Shown: positions 21,901 to 35,100 of the stretch, in pieces
How positions within the stretch are numbered: position 1 is the first letter of the stretch
Layout of the letters: every line of letters begins with the position of its first letter
DNA from: Saxidomus purpurata
Lineage: Eukaryota; Mollusca; Bivalvia; Venerida; Veneridae
Direction of reading: 5' to 3'
Assembly: GCA_022818135.1 (NCBI GenBank)
Contig: JAFMSR010000002.1
Span: forward strand, 23,756,768 to 23,820,767
DNA length: 64,000 nt
Made by a program: the position numbers and the translations under genes
Notes under the pieces: model-generated
Seen by the model: only the letters and a program-made list of their open reading frames with translations
The model's database searches: none
Told to the model about the DNA's origin: nothing

Positions 21901-24357
21901 GAGAAAGCAAGTCAAAGGTCATGAACATTGTCAGTTGAGGATTTGTTGACATTTATAAGCAAAATTGTATATATGGTCGAAATTTCAGCAGCAGACTGAG
22001 TGTAGTTTCAAAAACAAAGAATTAAGTTTCATGATCAAGTTATTCTTAGGAGAAATTGAACAGCAGCTTTCAAACCTATACACTAGGTCAAAATTATATA
22101 GCTAAAGAAGATTAAAAGAAAGTAGATCAAAGGGTGATGATCAAATTTTGGAAACTGCTTGCATAATATATGTACACATATTCCAAATTTCATAACACGA
22201 ACTAGGAAGTGGGTCTAAAGGTCAAGATTTTAATTTTGAAATATGTTTGCAAAATTGAACACACAGTCTAAAATTTATTACGTGTGATTCAGAATCAATA
22301 ACATAAAGTTTTCTTAACAAAAACATACCGCCATAAATTTCACCCATGTTACTTTAATGAAAGATTGGTTACTATAGCTCTCACAAGGCTTTCATATAAT
22401 TTGTCATTTTGGCCTAGTTTTTGACGCATGTAATGCAGTTTTCAGCTGAAAAGAGTTCTGATCATTTTTCACGATTGGCCTCACAATATTGCTTATAGAG
22501 TGTTCACAAGGTTTTTTTATGATATCACCAGGCGACCTAGCTTTTGGCCCAACTTTACCTAGTTTTTATCCCAGACCTAGAGTTGGTGAACACATTCTGG
22601 CCAACTTTCAGGATAATTTTGTACGAAATGATGTCTCTTTCTCGTGCACAGGGTTTTCCGACATAGGTTTCAATACCCAGCTGGAGTTCATCAGGTGAAA
22701 CATTCTGACTAACATTCATGGTGATTGAATATACAATGCAGCCTCTTCAGCATGCACAATTGTTTTTCCCAGCTTTGATTTGTTGATCTAGTTTTTTATC
22801 CTTTGTAGCCCATTTTCCTATCTGACTTAGAGATAACCAATGCAAACATTTTCACCATTTTTCATCATGATTTGGTACAAAATACAGCCTCTATTGCGTG
22901 CCAGATTTTTTCTATGATTTGACCTGGCCACCTACTGTTTGGCCCCACATAACACAGATGACCAACATAAAATTCATCCAAGATTTTATCAAGACATATT
23001 TCTTATCAAATTTCATGTAACCCATGCAAATTGCAGCCTCTCTCGCGTTCATATGTTAATTGTTGACGACGGATGCCGAAACTTTTGTTTTTAAATCGAT
23101 AAGTACATGTAAGTACGACTTGAATATGAAAGAAATGCACATTCAACAATGCTTTAAAGTAATTAAAACACGATTCTATCAATATCATATCAGTAAATTA
23201 ATTTTACTATATCAGGACATAGAAATCAATGAAACCAGCGACAAAACAAAATAGAAAATTCTATTTCTATACAAGTAGCTGACAGCTGTCCCAAACTATT
23301 AAATGCCTGTTGGTCAGACCGGTCTGATTACTTATCTGTTGAATGATCCGCGTTGAAAATTACAACATTAAACTGCCCTCGGGTCGGAGATAACGATATA
23401 CATTTTATAAAACCTTGATTCATTGGGTTGATATAAAACATAATATAGTGATATGTAACGAGTTTATATATAAATCAGATGCTAAGAATTGTAAGGCAAA
23501 GGAAAACATAAACTAATACGGTATAACAAAATTGACAATTGAACCAAAAGAACAATAAATATTCAGCAAATACATGTATATCAGGAAAAAGTACATTTGA
23601 CCAAACGTAGCATCATAGCAAAGACTGAGTTTGCTTGCAGAGCTGAGTGTTAGACAGATGCTTGAAACAATTATAGTAAATGATCAATGGTATTTTAAGA
23701 GCAGGTACTGATATATTGGTGTATCTAAATGTTTGGAATAAGATATTACTGACCCCAAATACAGTTGGGATCATCTAATCAGTATGACCATTTGAAGACT
23801 GTGGGTCATATTGAGCTGAAAAGATTTTCAAAGTTAGGGTCACTTTAACCTTGACATTTGACCCGCTGAGTCCAAAAGCAATAGGAATCATTTGCATGTT
23901 GCATTAAACCTTATGAGCAAGTTTGACGAAAGTTGTCGAACACTGTGACCTGCATAGCGTTATCAAGGAAAATCTAATGGAGGTCACTGTGAACTTGACC
24001 GTTGACCCAACGACCAAAAAAGAGTAAACTTAATCTACAGGTTACAGGGAAACTCTTGGGTAAGTTTGATGAAAGTTGAATGAAAAATGTGACCTGTATA
24101 GTGTTATCAATGAGATGCTATCGGAGGTCACTGTGACCTTGATCTTTGACCTACTGACCCCAACAACGATAAAGAACATCTACAAGTTGCAGGGATCCTT
24201 ATTAGCAAGTTGCATTTAAGTCAAATGAAAATTGCGACCTGTTGATCATTATCAACGAAAAGTTTACGGACAGACGGACGGTAAGACGCACAGACGGGCG
24301 AACGAGGGTCAAATCACCATGACATAAGCCCTGCTGGACTTCGTCAAGTAGAGCTAA
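21901..24357. repeat. Highly degenerate pearl-like sequence
   Basis: Diverged units of the TGACCTTGACC / TTTGACC type run through the stretch. It ends in a diverged ACGG tract (24265-24303) and an AAGTAGAGCTAAAAA-like end. No exon was recognised. Its left limit is not clear and it may be several old copies. Confidence 0.45.
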
Positions 24358-25692
24358 AAAATGAAAAGTTAACTTTATTGCATAACATTTGTCGATATGA
24401 GAAGTTTAGTAATATATCTTGTACATGTATATGTCCACACTGTTAAGTGACAGTATGGAATGCATATCTAAATTGTTTTCGAAAACAAGGTAAAATGTTG
24501 TACTGTATAATTACGTGAACAATGTTCCTATAAACATTTATCAGTCGTGTGGCTTTGACTCGAAAAAATGTTTTTAATTTTTCAAAAGATTCTTACAAAC
24601 AGGTGCTATATGTCTTGACGAATTCTTAGATCAACAAAGCTGTTCACCCAAAATACTTGCTCGTAGAAAACGAAAACATAGAAAATCGGTTCACTAATTT
24701 TAATGTGTCATTGTTCAAAATGCTATAACTTGTTGAAAAGTTTCACGTTCGGATTCTGTCTGGCCAACGATTTCTCATTCCATCGATTTAAATGTATTAA
24801 CTGAGACAGACTGCATTTTATGACTGAAGTATGAATTTCATAGTAACTGTCACGATATCTAACTGTTTAGACTGTAAGTTCCTGGATTGATACAGCCGAA
24901 CAATCGTTGCTATATCCACTTTTGCATATGGAATGAGTTCTATCAAGTTACTTTACGCTCTTTGATAATGAAAGGAATTTTGTATACATAATGTATTTAG
25001 TTTTTATGTAAGTTAAAAGGTTGTACTTGATCCCTGTATGTTTATTATTTATTTATTTCGAAAAGTAGATACATGCGGAAACGTAAAACATTAAAGTTAA
25101 CCACGGATGTCCATGAAAAATCCTGAACTGATTACGTTTCGAACAAACATAAGCAAACAAATTAAAACAGACGATTCAGCAAAAGTGTAAACTGGCATTT
25201 TAATGTTGTGATGAGCGCCTTGGCTACATCCTAATATTATTTGCTATAAAGTTATAATCATTTGATCTCATGAAAATGCAGCCAAACCTATGTGCAAAGA
25301 CCACTCTTGGGAAGAAATAAGGAGTACATGTTGTCTTTATTCACAGGTGTCTGCCCAATATTCGAATAGTGCACGGTTTTGTCCCTGCTGGGTTGGTCCC
25401 TGCTGGGTTGGTCTGTATTCGGAGGTGGTCTTGAACGCAGGTTTGACTGTAATGGGTTGACCATAAACGTGCACCGACATCAGAATTTTATGATTTATTT
25501 CTCAGTTCAAAAGAATATTATAGCGTTGTTCAAGTATTTTAGTTTGACTTTTTTTTCAAAAGCATATTTGAATTCTTTGATAAACGTTTTACAAGATTAT
25601 TTCTTAAATTCATGACTTGTGAATTAAAATCCGAAAATGTATATAAAAGAACGTACACGTAACAGACAGTATTTAAAACGAACTGACGAGGG
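24358..25692. other. Non-coding stretch downstream of the sirtuin gene
   Basis: No exon or clear mobile element is visible. A duplicated TCCCTGCTGGGTTGG motif lies at about 25381-25411. The 78-codon ORF that starts there has no supporting feature. Confidence 0.4.
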
Positions 25693-25698
25693 TTTATT
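25693..25698 (-). promoter_or_regulatory. Possible polyadenylation signal of the sirtuin gene
   Basis: AATAAA on the minus strand lies about 275 bp after the sirtuin stop codon. It is canonical in sequence, but AT-rich DNA gives such hexamers often. Confidence 0.3.
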
Positions 25699-25973
25699 AT
25701 ATAAAAAAGCATATTATTGGTGCAATAAATGGTTAATCAGTGGTTCATAGGCAGCCATCAGCAAAACAAAAACCAAAATCTATAAAATTAAGGGTGGTGA
25801 AATCATTGTGTTTCATAAAACAGAAAACATAAAATGTTTACAATTTTCTACTGAATGAGCAAAATGCAGACTTGATATCGACAAACGAAGTTATGAGAAT
25901 TGGTGAAAAGAACTTTGGTATAAGGTAAGTTAAGTAACATATACGTGTCAATGTATAAAATGTTATTGTTCAT

Positions 25974-26169
25974 TCATTCTTCTCTTTTTTTGTCATATTT
26001 TGACAGTCTGGTGTCCCTTGCTGCTTCCCACACCTTCAACTCTTCTGCTCCAAGAATTTCCAACATTACAGCTTTCATTAGCTTATCACAGTCACCATGT
26101 ATCCGGCTACCAACCGGAAGTCCTTTCTCATCCTTCTTACTGCAGTAGTCGTCATATGGCGTCCCTTGC
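25974..26169 (-). CDS. Sirtuin exon 6, C terminus and stop (residues 320-384)
   Basis: It starts after GGTTTTAG, encodes QGTPYDDYCSKKDEKGL, then SRIHGDCDKLMKAVMLEILG (the usual C-terminal sirtuin helix) and a charged tail ending KKREE and TGA. The tail is short compared with human SIRT7. Confidence 0.92.
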
Positions 26170-29100
26170 CTAAAACCAAACAGTAATCAAATATACCAGT
26201 GCATGGGAATAGTATGGGATCATATAGTTTTCGGAGATCACATTGTTCACACTGCGAAGAATAGGAGCCTACTTGTAAGAGCTGTTAAGGAGGCATCCCA
26301 TAAAACCAGTTTCCAGTTAAATAACTCCTAAAGCATAAGTGATAGAATAATTGCAGGCATTATTACTTTAGCCTTACAGTTAAAACAAAAAATTCCTTTC
26401 ATCATCCGTACAATTAGCGTTTAAGGATAAGTTGCATCACCGTAAAACATTCAATAATGTAGGTAAAGTTGTTGTTGTACAATCAATGGGTGAATAGCGA
26501 TTTATTACAGAACTCTATGATGATTATTTGTGCTAAATGCGGCATTTTTCTATATAATTATGTTGTTCTTTAAAATTGTCTTTATTTATCATTTTACATT
26601 CATAGAACACATTATTTCTGTTCGGAGAATATAATCTGCTAGATGTAGGGAGTGCCCCTTTAATAATGGAATCTCTTTTTTCACACAAAACAAACACATA
26701 GTCTTTTTTTCTGTGAAATTTGTGATCGATAAAAGCTTTGATGTGACATAAATAGCATACTTTTCATGTCAATTTTAGAATACAATAATACAAAAACATA
26801 CATTTCAACATGTGGCTGCTTGATATATAAAACTGAGCTGTACTGTAGAAGGTTCGTTTTTTGTAAAACTGATGTGCGATCGATCCTGTAGTATCTGTTC
26901 AATAACACGTTCGAAGGGTGTAATATTAGTATGGCATCTGATTTTGTGTTTGGAATGTAACTTTGTAACGAAATGATGAATTTTAATGTAACTTGGCACA
27001 AATATTCACAAATCAAAGTGATTGTGCGAAGCGCATGCTTATATAGCCACAGGTAAATGTAAAAGATCACGATTTCAGGTCAGAAAGCCATTTGATTTTA
27101 TTTCATGTCCGCTTCATATCTCCTTAACTTGGATAAACCCGATGCGGCGGAATAGTTAGCGCGTTCGACTTGCGATTATAAGGTCGAAGGACTACGCCCA
27201 TCATGATCGTGGTCGGAAACAAAGAAAATAATTGTTCTATGCATGTGCATGTAACCTCTTTCAATATAAAAAGGACCAAAATCCCATTTTTTTCTTCCTT
27301 TTATTGTCTATAAGTCCCGGCCGACCCTGGGACTTCTCCCTGGGTGAACTTGCTAAGACTCCTTACAGGCACAGATTGAAGAGAAATAGATGCAGACACA
27401 AGGGAATCCGGGTACCAGACCCTTGGTTCTTTTACATGCCCAGTGTATAGCACCGATACACCTGAGACTACCTCTAGGTTTCTAACCAGTTCATTTCTAG
27501 ATGGGTGGGAAACACTTCAAAGCGTTTCTGATCCAGTATTGCTCAGGACTATGCGTAGGCCTGCATGGTCGTAGGCTGAACATATAATCCTCTATAAATT
27601 TACACAACTATGGGCCACATGATCGGAAGTATCGAAAAAAACGTGATAAACCGATGTTTCAGGCGCGACCTCTTAGGGTCATAGTCACGGTAGAAATCCA
27701 AATAACCGAGCTGATGATCTGGCTTATACATTTTGAGGGTTGGTTCAAATACTCAGCTCATCTAGGCGACGTGCAACACATTAATTTTGTTTTCAGATCA
27801 CATTTTGACCACTGTTATAGTAATAATATGGCCCAATTCGTCATAGATGGGAAGAATATGATCTCATTTTTATTTAAACAGGGTAGGATCACTTTCTTTA
27901 CAAGTGAGTAAAAATGTTATATTATGTTTAAATGAATTTGAAATTATTTAGTATGTGTTACCTGTTACATATCACAAGTCGTATTGGCTTTTTGCCCATC
28001 TCCACAAGGCTATTTGCAGGCGAAACCATCAATGTGGAACCAAGGCAGAAAACAATATCAGCACTTTTTGCGTTATCTTCAGCACTTCCGATTATATGAC
28101 TCTCCAGGTAATCGCCAAAGTTAATGATTGTGTTCATGAGATAGCCCCCACAATCCTGGAAATAAAAAATATTTCCTGTTAAACTTTATGCATTTTTTAT
28201 GGTCTTTTTACCCAGTTAAATAAAGCGTTTGTGATTAAATTTTCATTTGTTATTGACAACAATCTTTTAAAATGTGACGTACTAAAAATATGCCTTTTGA
28301 AGTGAAGTCTATCATTCAGAAGTAAAATTGCTGTAAAGTAGTTTTAAAAAATACACATCACTTTTACATTTGATGTTAGTTTTGTATAAATTACATTTTA
28401 ATCTAAGTAAAACAATCTTTAAAAAAAATCTACGGAAAAAATATCGATTCGTCACAAATGTTTATGTTCATTTACCTTGTTTGGACAAACCTTCCCTGTT
28501 CGATGACTTATACGGCATTTCTCACATTTCTTTACTGGTACTTTCATTATTTCACCCATTGTCATGGCTCTATGGCTTTTGTTCACATCGAAACGTGTTT
28601 CGCACTTTTCACATTTCTGAATAAAGGCATTTCCGTGAAGTTCCGAAATTTTGTCAGCCGGAACGCCAGACAAACGGTGCAAACCGTCAGTGTTTTGGCT
28701 AATGACATATTTAAAAAGTCCAATTTCCAACAGTTTGACGACAGCCTCGTGAGTGTATGTGGGACGTAACTCCATTATGTTATATGCTCGGCGCCCTTTG
28801 GACTTCGCTCCCTTCGCACCTTTTAAACACGGTTCATATTAGATGCATTGTAAAAGTTTATTTAAGAGAAAGCCAGATATATTTGGCGATTAAAGGGACA
28901 TACCCTACATCTAGCTGATTTGATTCACGAAACATTGATTATGTGTTTAATGAACGTAAAATGGTAAACAAGAAAAAGCTATGGCGAAAAATGCCTCATT
29001 TCACCACAATAAATAAATATAGAGGGCTTCTGTAATAAATCGCATCCACCCATTAATTGTACAACAACAACTCTACATAGATCATTGATTGGTTAACAGT

Positions 29101-32100
29101 ACTGCAGCATATTTTAAACCGCTGATAATGACTTGAATGCATTGCTGAAACTTTTAGGTTAAGTTATAATACTTCCAAAGATTCTATTATTTATGTTTAA
29201 TTTTGGGGATTATTTAGTTCGACATCAGTTATAAGGTATGTCCCTTTAAGAATTTTTAACGTTGAAACTTATTTTCTAACTGCATTTATACCTAAGATGT
29301 TGTGGAAGATACGAGTTACACCACTGACACTTACATATATTGTGTTGTTTAATTACCCTCTAATTAAATAGTTCTATACCTGTACAAAACATATGTCGCA
29401 TGTGTCTAAAACTCCTTCAAAAGGAATATATTTTACAGAAAAGGAATATATTTTACAGAAAAGGAAAATATTTTAAGAAATCTTTGGCAGGTGAAATCGG
29501 TATAATCATTTCATCACTAACTTCGTATTATGCCTCAAAGTTTATTTCTACATGTTTGTCAATAAATGTGAACTGACATATTTTTTACAAATCTTTGGCA
29601 AGTGGCATACCGGTATAATTATTTCATCATTAACTTCGTAATTTGTCTCGAAGTCTGTATGCATATTTTTGTTAATATTAAATTATGCACTAGCTAGCTA
29701 ATACATTATTTTTGTTTTTTCTTAAATTCATTTTAAAATATCTTATCTATGAAAATTAATTAGTATGTACATGTGTATTCTTGACATTCCAAAAAGATAA
29801 TTATAATCAAATACATGTAACCAACCATAAACTGAATCGGCTAATGTCTGTAAACATTGTCTTAAAATCATTCCCGCAACTATAGGTTCAATTGTCAGTG
29901 AAATCGACTACCTTCTCGTGAGGTGTAAGAGTTGCTGTTTCCAAGGGATGGTAGTAAGCAGTGTCTGAGGTAAATAACGGTCTTGTTCAATCGAGCTGAA
30001 GTACATTGAGTTTCAGTTGCATTTGTATACTTGTAAATTTTAACACTATCGGGTGTTTGATGCTTACCATGTTCCTTTGCTTTGTCTCTCTGTGTCCACT
30101 TTCCATCTTTCCCTCTAAAGTCACCTATTCCTGCAGCCGTAGAGATACCCGCTCCTTGGTTAAAATAAGTAACATATATCATTGAGTTTATAATAAAAGA
30201 GTATATGACAACGGGGTCCTGTTGTCTCGTACTTGCCCTTTAACTGCGTTTTTCACAGTACTCAGGTAAAGAGTGGAGCCGAGGCCGCCTGTGTCGTTTC
30301 ACAAAGAGTTGCCAAAGATTGTGCTAACTGCGCAATTGCGCGAGCTATCGCTTACGTGTTATGGGGCAGGAAATGATTGGCACAAACATTATTAACGTTT
30401 TGCTGCAATTGAACTTTTTGTTAAAACAAACCTGCCACACATTCTATACGACCATTCTTTCTATCTGTCCTAGGAACTTTGATGAAAAGCATACCCTTGG
30501 CTTCGATGCACTATGACTTTGGACCTACCGAGCTGTTACAATTATACAAGTCCACATCCATGTTTGAGTAGTAAGAGTCGTTGGTTTTAAATCACTTTCA
30601 CGTCTCATAGACTGAGTGTCATGGGTTCGAGCCCTGCTACAGAACATTTCTGTTTATGTGAGATAGTTGGCAATTTCTTACTGAGGATAGGAGTCTAGTA
30701 CCGGTTCTTGTCCGCCTATTCAAATAACCAAAATATGGTTGGAACGGGCGTAAAACTGCAATAACAACCAAGCTGTGAACTGGAACGGTTATGGGGGTTG
30801 TTAAAAAACTTTGTCTCTCGCATGTGGTTCGATTGTGCGTGTTTAACAAAAGGAAAGAGTTTAAACCGCAGCCGTGCGACTTTAGAATATAACCAAGTAT
30901 ACAAATCTGATTGCTCGATGCAGTACTTAAAAGTTCAAACGTTAGAATCAGTTAGAGAGTCTTGTTTGGATTTCGCGAAATGCACCCTGTAAACTGATAT
31001 ACGACTATATTAAGTAAAAGTAATACCTGTGAAGAAGATCGGGTATTTTGCTTGTTTAAGCATCTCAACAATTCGTTTTGCCTCATCTTTGATAAATGGG
31101 TCCGGGTCGTGATATTCTGCTGTCTTTTTAGCTTCTTTGATTAATCGGATTTCAAGTTCGTTAAGATCAGATGACGACTTCTTTGCTGAGTCCTTCAGTT
31201 TTGACCAACACTCTCGATGAAATACCGCTTCCCCACTTTCATCCCACTCAGCCTGTTAAAGTATTTATAAGTATTGGTCTGATGTAGACTCTTAGTACTA
31301 TCTTATAGACACGTTTTATAGATCCATACAGGGGCGTAGCTGCCGTTACGCACAAAACGCACGTGCCTATACATCGCCAGCAAAGATCGAAAACTTAAAT
31401 GTCCCGAAAATGCAATAAAAATGAAAGGGTGAGGAGTGTGTGAGTCACAAGCGATAGATCCAGATCGTACCTGTTTGTTATCGCAAAAAAGGCCAAAAAT
31501 GGCTTTAAATTGCTAAAAATTTCCTCGCTCGCTTCGCTCGCTCGGGTATAACGATATGGAACTTCATTTTAATGAAAGCCTGCAGTCATAAAAAAGTATA
31601 ATTTCTCAAAGGACTAACATATCCTACATATGTATCTGTTAAGAGGCCTAAACTATTCAAAACTGTCCATACATTCCCCGCGGGTACCCGAGTATGGAAC
31701 AATGATCTCGACTATCCATTGAGTCCTACTTGAAATTGCCAGATCTGTCAAAACGGACTAAACTGATTTAAGAAGGCCAGATTTCTTCGCAGAGGGTTTC
31801 TGCAGGTGTTATAACACACAAAAAAAACGTTCGTTAATGCTTTTGTTGACGCCGTACATGGTTTTAAACTTGGGAGACAGGTCTATTGTTTACAATGGCC
31901 AATGACCCTGGTAATGCGCATATTAAATGAAAACGGGTTATAACACCGTTAGCACACGTTTTATCATTTGTTAAAACACCAGCAAAATGGGCAAAAACAG
32001 CACATTTTATGCTAGAATATGGAATGGCGGGGCATGCAACACCTATTTCGTGCTAATTAGAATTTAACTATTAACTATTTTATTCTTAAACGTCATTTAA

Positions 32101-35100
32101 TATAAAGGGCATTTGTTTGGGCAAATACCCAAAGGGTCATTATCATAGTAATGTGATCCTGAAACCGGACTGACTCTCGTCGCGGTCGGATCATACTCGT
32201 GCCTCGCACTCGTATATGATCTAATACAGTAGTCGGAACGTAACAGTTGTCACACGGAACGCATGATACACGCGCAATATACGCACGAAACACGCGCGAT
32301 ATACGCACGAAACACGCACGTAACACGTCTGGTAATTACACGGTACGCGATTTAGATTTTAGATTTTTTTCCACCAAATCTGTTTGTTTTGTTTCTCTTT
32401 AACAATTTGTTGTTCTTATACCGTTAATGGGACCAAAAAAATAAAACCAATTAATTACAGGTTTCGCACCTACACAAAAGAAAAAAGACTTAGGTTAGTT
32501 TCAAATGTCCACAGTTTACCTAGGTACGAAGTAATTTACAGTAAGTGTCAAATTTGAATTTGAATATTGACGCTGAGGTGCGAGAAAATGGGCGGAAGTT
32601 AATTGCTGTCAACACGTTTCTTTAAAGTGCCACTACACTATACTGTCCACTTGTCTTTTTGACAGTCAACATAATTATCTTTCAATAAATCATTCATAGT
32701 TTTTAAGTTAATTTGTGTGGCGATTATTTTTTATAACGATACCCTAAACAAGATGTAATTTTAGTTAGGTACTGCACATTATTTTATTATTTTTGATCGG
32801 ACTTAGACTGATTGTGTAAAACTATCAATGATTCGTCCTATTATTTTTATCAACCTAATAAATTTTCAATGGTTAACCTTCTTAAGTAGTTTATGTTCCC
32901 TGTTCTGTTATAATTCCCAATAAATTTCCTTATACATTGTCTACTGCACTTAAGATAATGCCGTGACAACAACAGTTTAGATATTGAAAAAAATTATATC
33001 CTTTCCGTCGATAGAATATTTTTAAATTTCCGCTTTCATGTGTAAACTCTCTTCCTCCTGTCCCTGAAGTCATTATTGTCCGTATTGCACTGACGAATGA
33101 AAAATAATACAATGTGAAGTCAGCACTTAATTTGTTTTGCGGAGATGTACACGCTTAGTAAAACAAATCACGAGTGAAAAAAAAACATCGAATCGTTTAC
33201 CGTAAAGGCCTATCGTGCACCGGGAATCGTGTATCGTACATAGTATATCGTGTATAAGTATATGGTGCACGTTGCACGATGAATGATGCGATATGATACA
33301 CGATAAACGATTGACAAAAAACACGATGAACGCACACACGTTAAACACATGTTACACGCACGATATACGCAAATTTTGACAACTGTTACATTCCGACTAC
33401 TGTAAACGACTCGACTCGAGCAAATCCGGCTTTCTAGATCGCATTGTAATATTAATAACCCTATTGTATATCAATGTCTCAACGCACCGGTTCAACGAGG
33501 ATAGAGACGGATTCGAAATGTTTCCATGATGTTACGCACTAAACTGAAATCCTGAATATCAACATGACATGTAATGATTAAGGTGTTCATGTTTGCTGGG
33601 CTCCTTGCTATCTGTTTGGCGGTAAAAATGAAACATCTAGTTATATAAGCAGTTCTAAGTCACTATCTGCTGTAGCAGTCACAGATCAAAACATCAACGC
33701 GAAGATAATCAAATTATTTTATGTTTTCCAGTGAATTATAAGAGTTTTCTCAGTGAAATAAAAGTGATAATCCACAGTTTTGAAACAGTGGATTACCATT
33801 TTTATTTTTCACTGTTTTTGCAATCTTTAGCCCGGATTTACGTCAAAAAGTATACCGAGCGTTATTAATGCTGGAGACCATGCGACGATGACGTCGTTTA
33901 AATGACGTCATTTGTTCTATGTTTTCTGATGACGTTTCCCGCGATTTTCGATGTTTTATAGAAAAACTCAATAAAAATAGAGTTTTAACCATAAAAAAAC
34001 AGAAAAATTGTTGGTATTGGTGTATTTCCGTTTTTCACTCGTGAACCCTAAAGTAGTTATTTTCACTCGTGGCGCGCCACTCGTGAAAATATCACTTTTG
34101 GTGCCCACCGGTGAAATTATAACGATCTACCCGAACCAAATCTATATAAACTTTAGAGCTCTGCGTACATCGTCAGTAATAATAGCACGAGACGTTTGAA
34201 GACGTACCAGAGAGCCTGCCTGACTACAGGGCGTAATAGACTTGTGAACATTCATATGGGCATGGAGTTAATACAAAGATGATTGTGGACATATTCACTA
34301 AAAGAAAGAGTCGAACGTTTGGCCTTACGTTTTCAGGACATGCAAGATCATGTATGCTTAGAATATTATTTTAAAAAAAACGCCGTGATAGCTTTTAACT
34401 TTTTCTTCATGTTTATATCCCTTATGATAAATAACAATTCATAAAACGAAGGTTGGTCACTAACAGTTACTAGTAGGGGCAGCGGGCTTCTAGAGATTTT
34501 GTATAAGGGCCATGTTTTATAAATTAAAACAGTTTTCACGCGACACAGACTAGGCGAGAGAACTTTTCAAAGTTTGACAGTTTTGTAATTTCATTTCATA
34601 TCAACTTTTGTTTCGTCTACAATAGATACATAGGTTCTTAAGAAACGTATCTAAATCGTTCAGACATTGCTAAAACCTCAGAGCTTCCGGGGGCCTCCGG
34701 CCACCTGGACCCCTGGCCAGAACTATGCCCCAGCGTAATCTGTGCGTACATAACAAATAGGTCTAGCTACGCCCCAGGCATACTCTGATGAAATAATACC
34801 CAATAGATTTGATTTTCAAGACGCACGTATGGAGGTCATTTAAACATGTACGTGATGCCTCCGGAAGTAGAGCTTGCAATCACTGTCGTAGGTTCGGATG
34901 CGTTCATGGTTGCCAAATTTTACCTAACAATTTTTAAGGTCCCAGGAGAACAATTACAAGTAGCTCTCATTAGCTCTCATTTTACCAAGAAAGATATCTT
35001 ACTGACAGAACCTGTATTTGTAACAAAAACATTCCTGACTTTGCTTTTTAAATCGATAAGAATATATTAGAAACATAGTGCAGTATTTTTTTCAATGATA

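Noticed and set aside
28458..28769. 103-codon plus-strand ORF
   Set aside because: It is the antisense shadow of sirtuin exon 4, which has catalytic motifs and matching phases.
30570..30640. Functional tRNA gene at the GGTTCGAGCC site
   Set aside because: The D and acceptor stems cannot be paired and a SINE-like tail follows.
32093..32326. 77-codon minus-strand ORF rich in Arg and Cys
   Set aside because: It overlaps the end and repeated ATACGC words of the mariner-type element; the composition is explained by the repeat.
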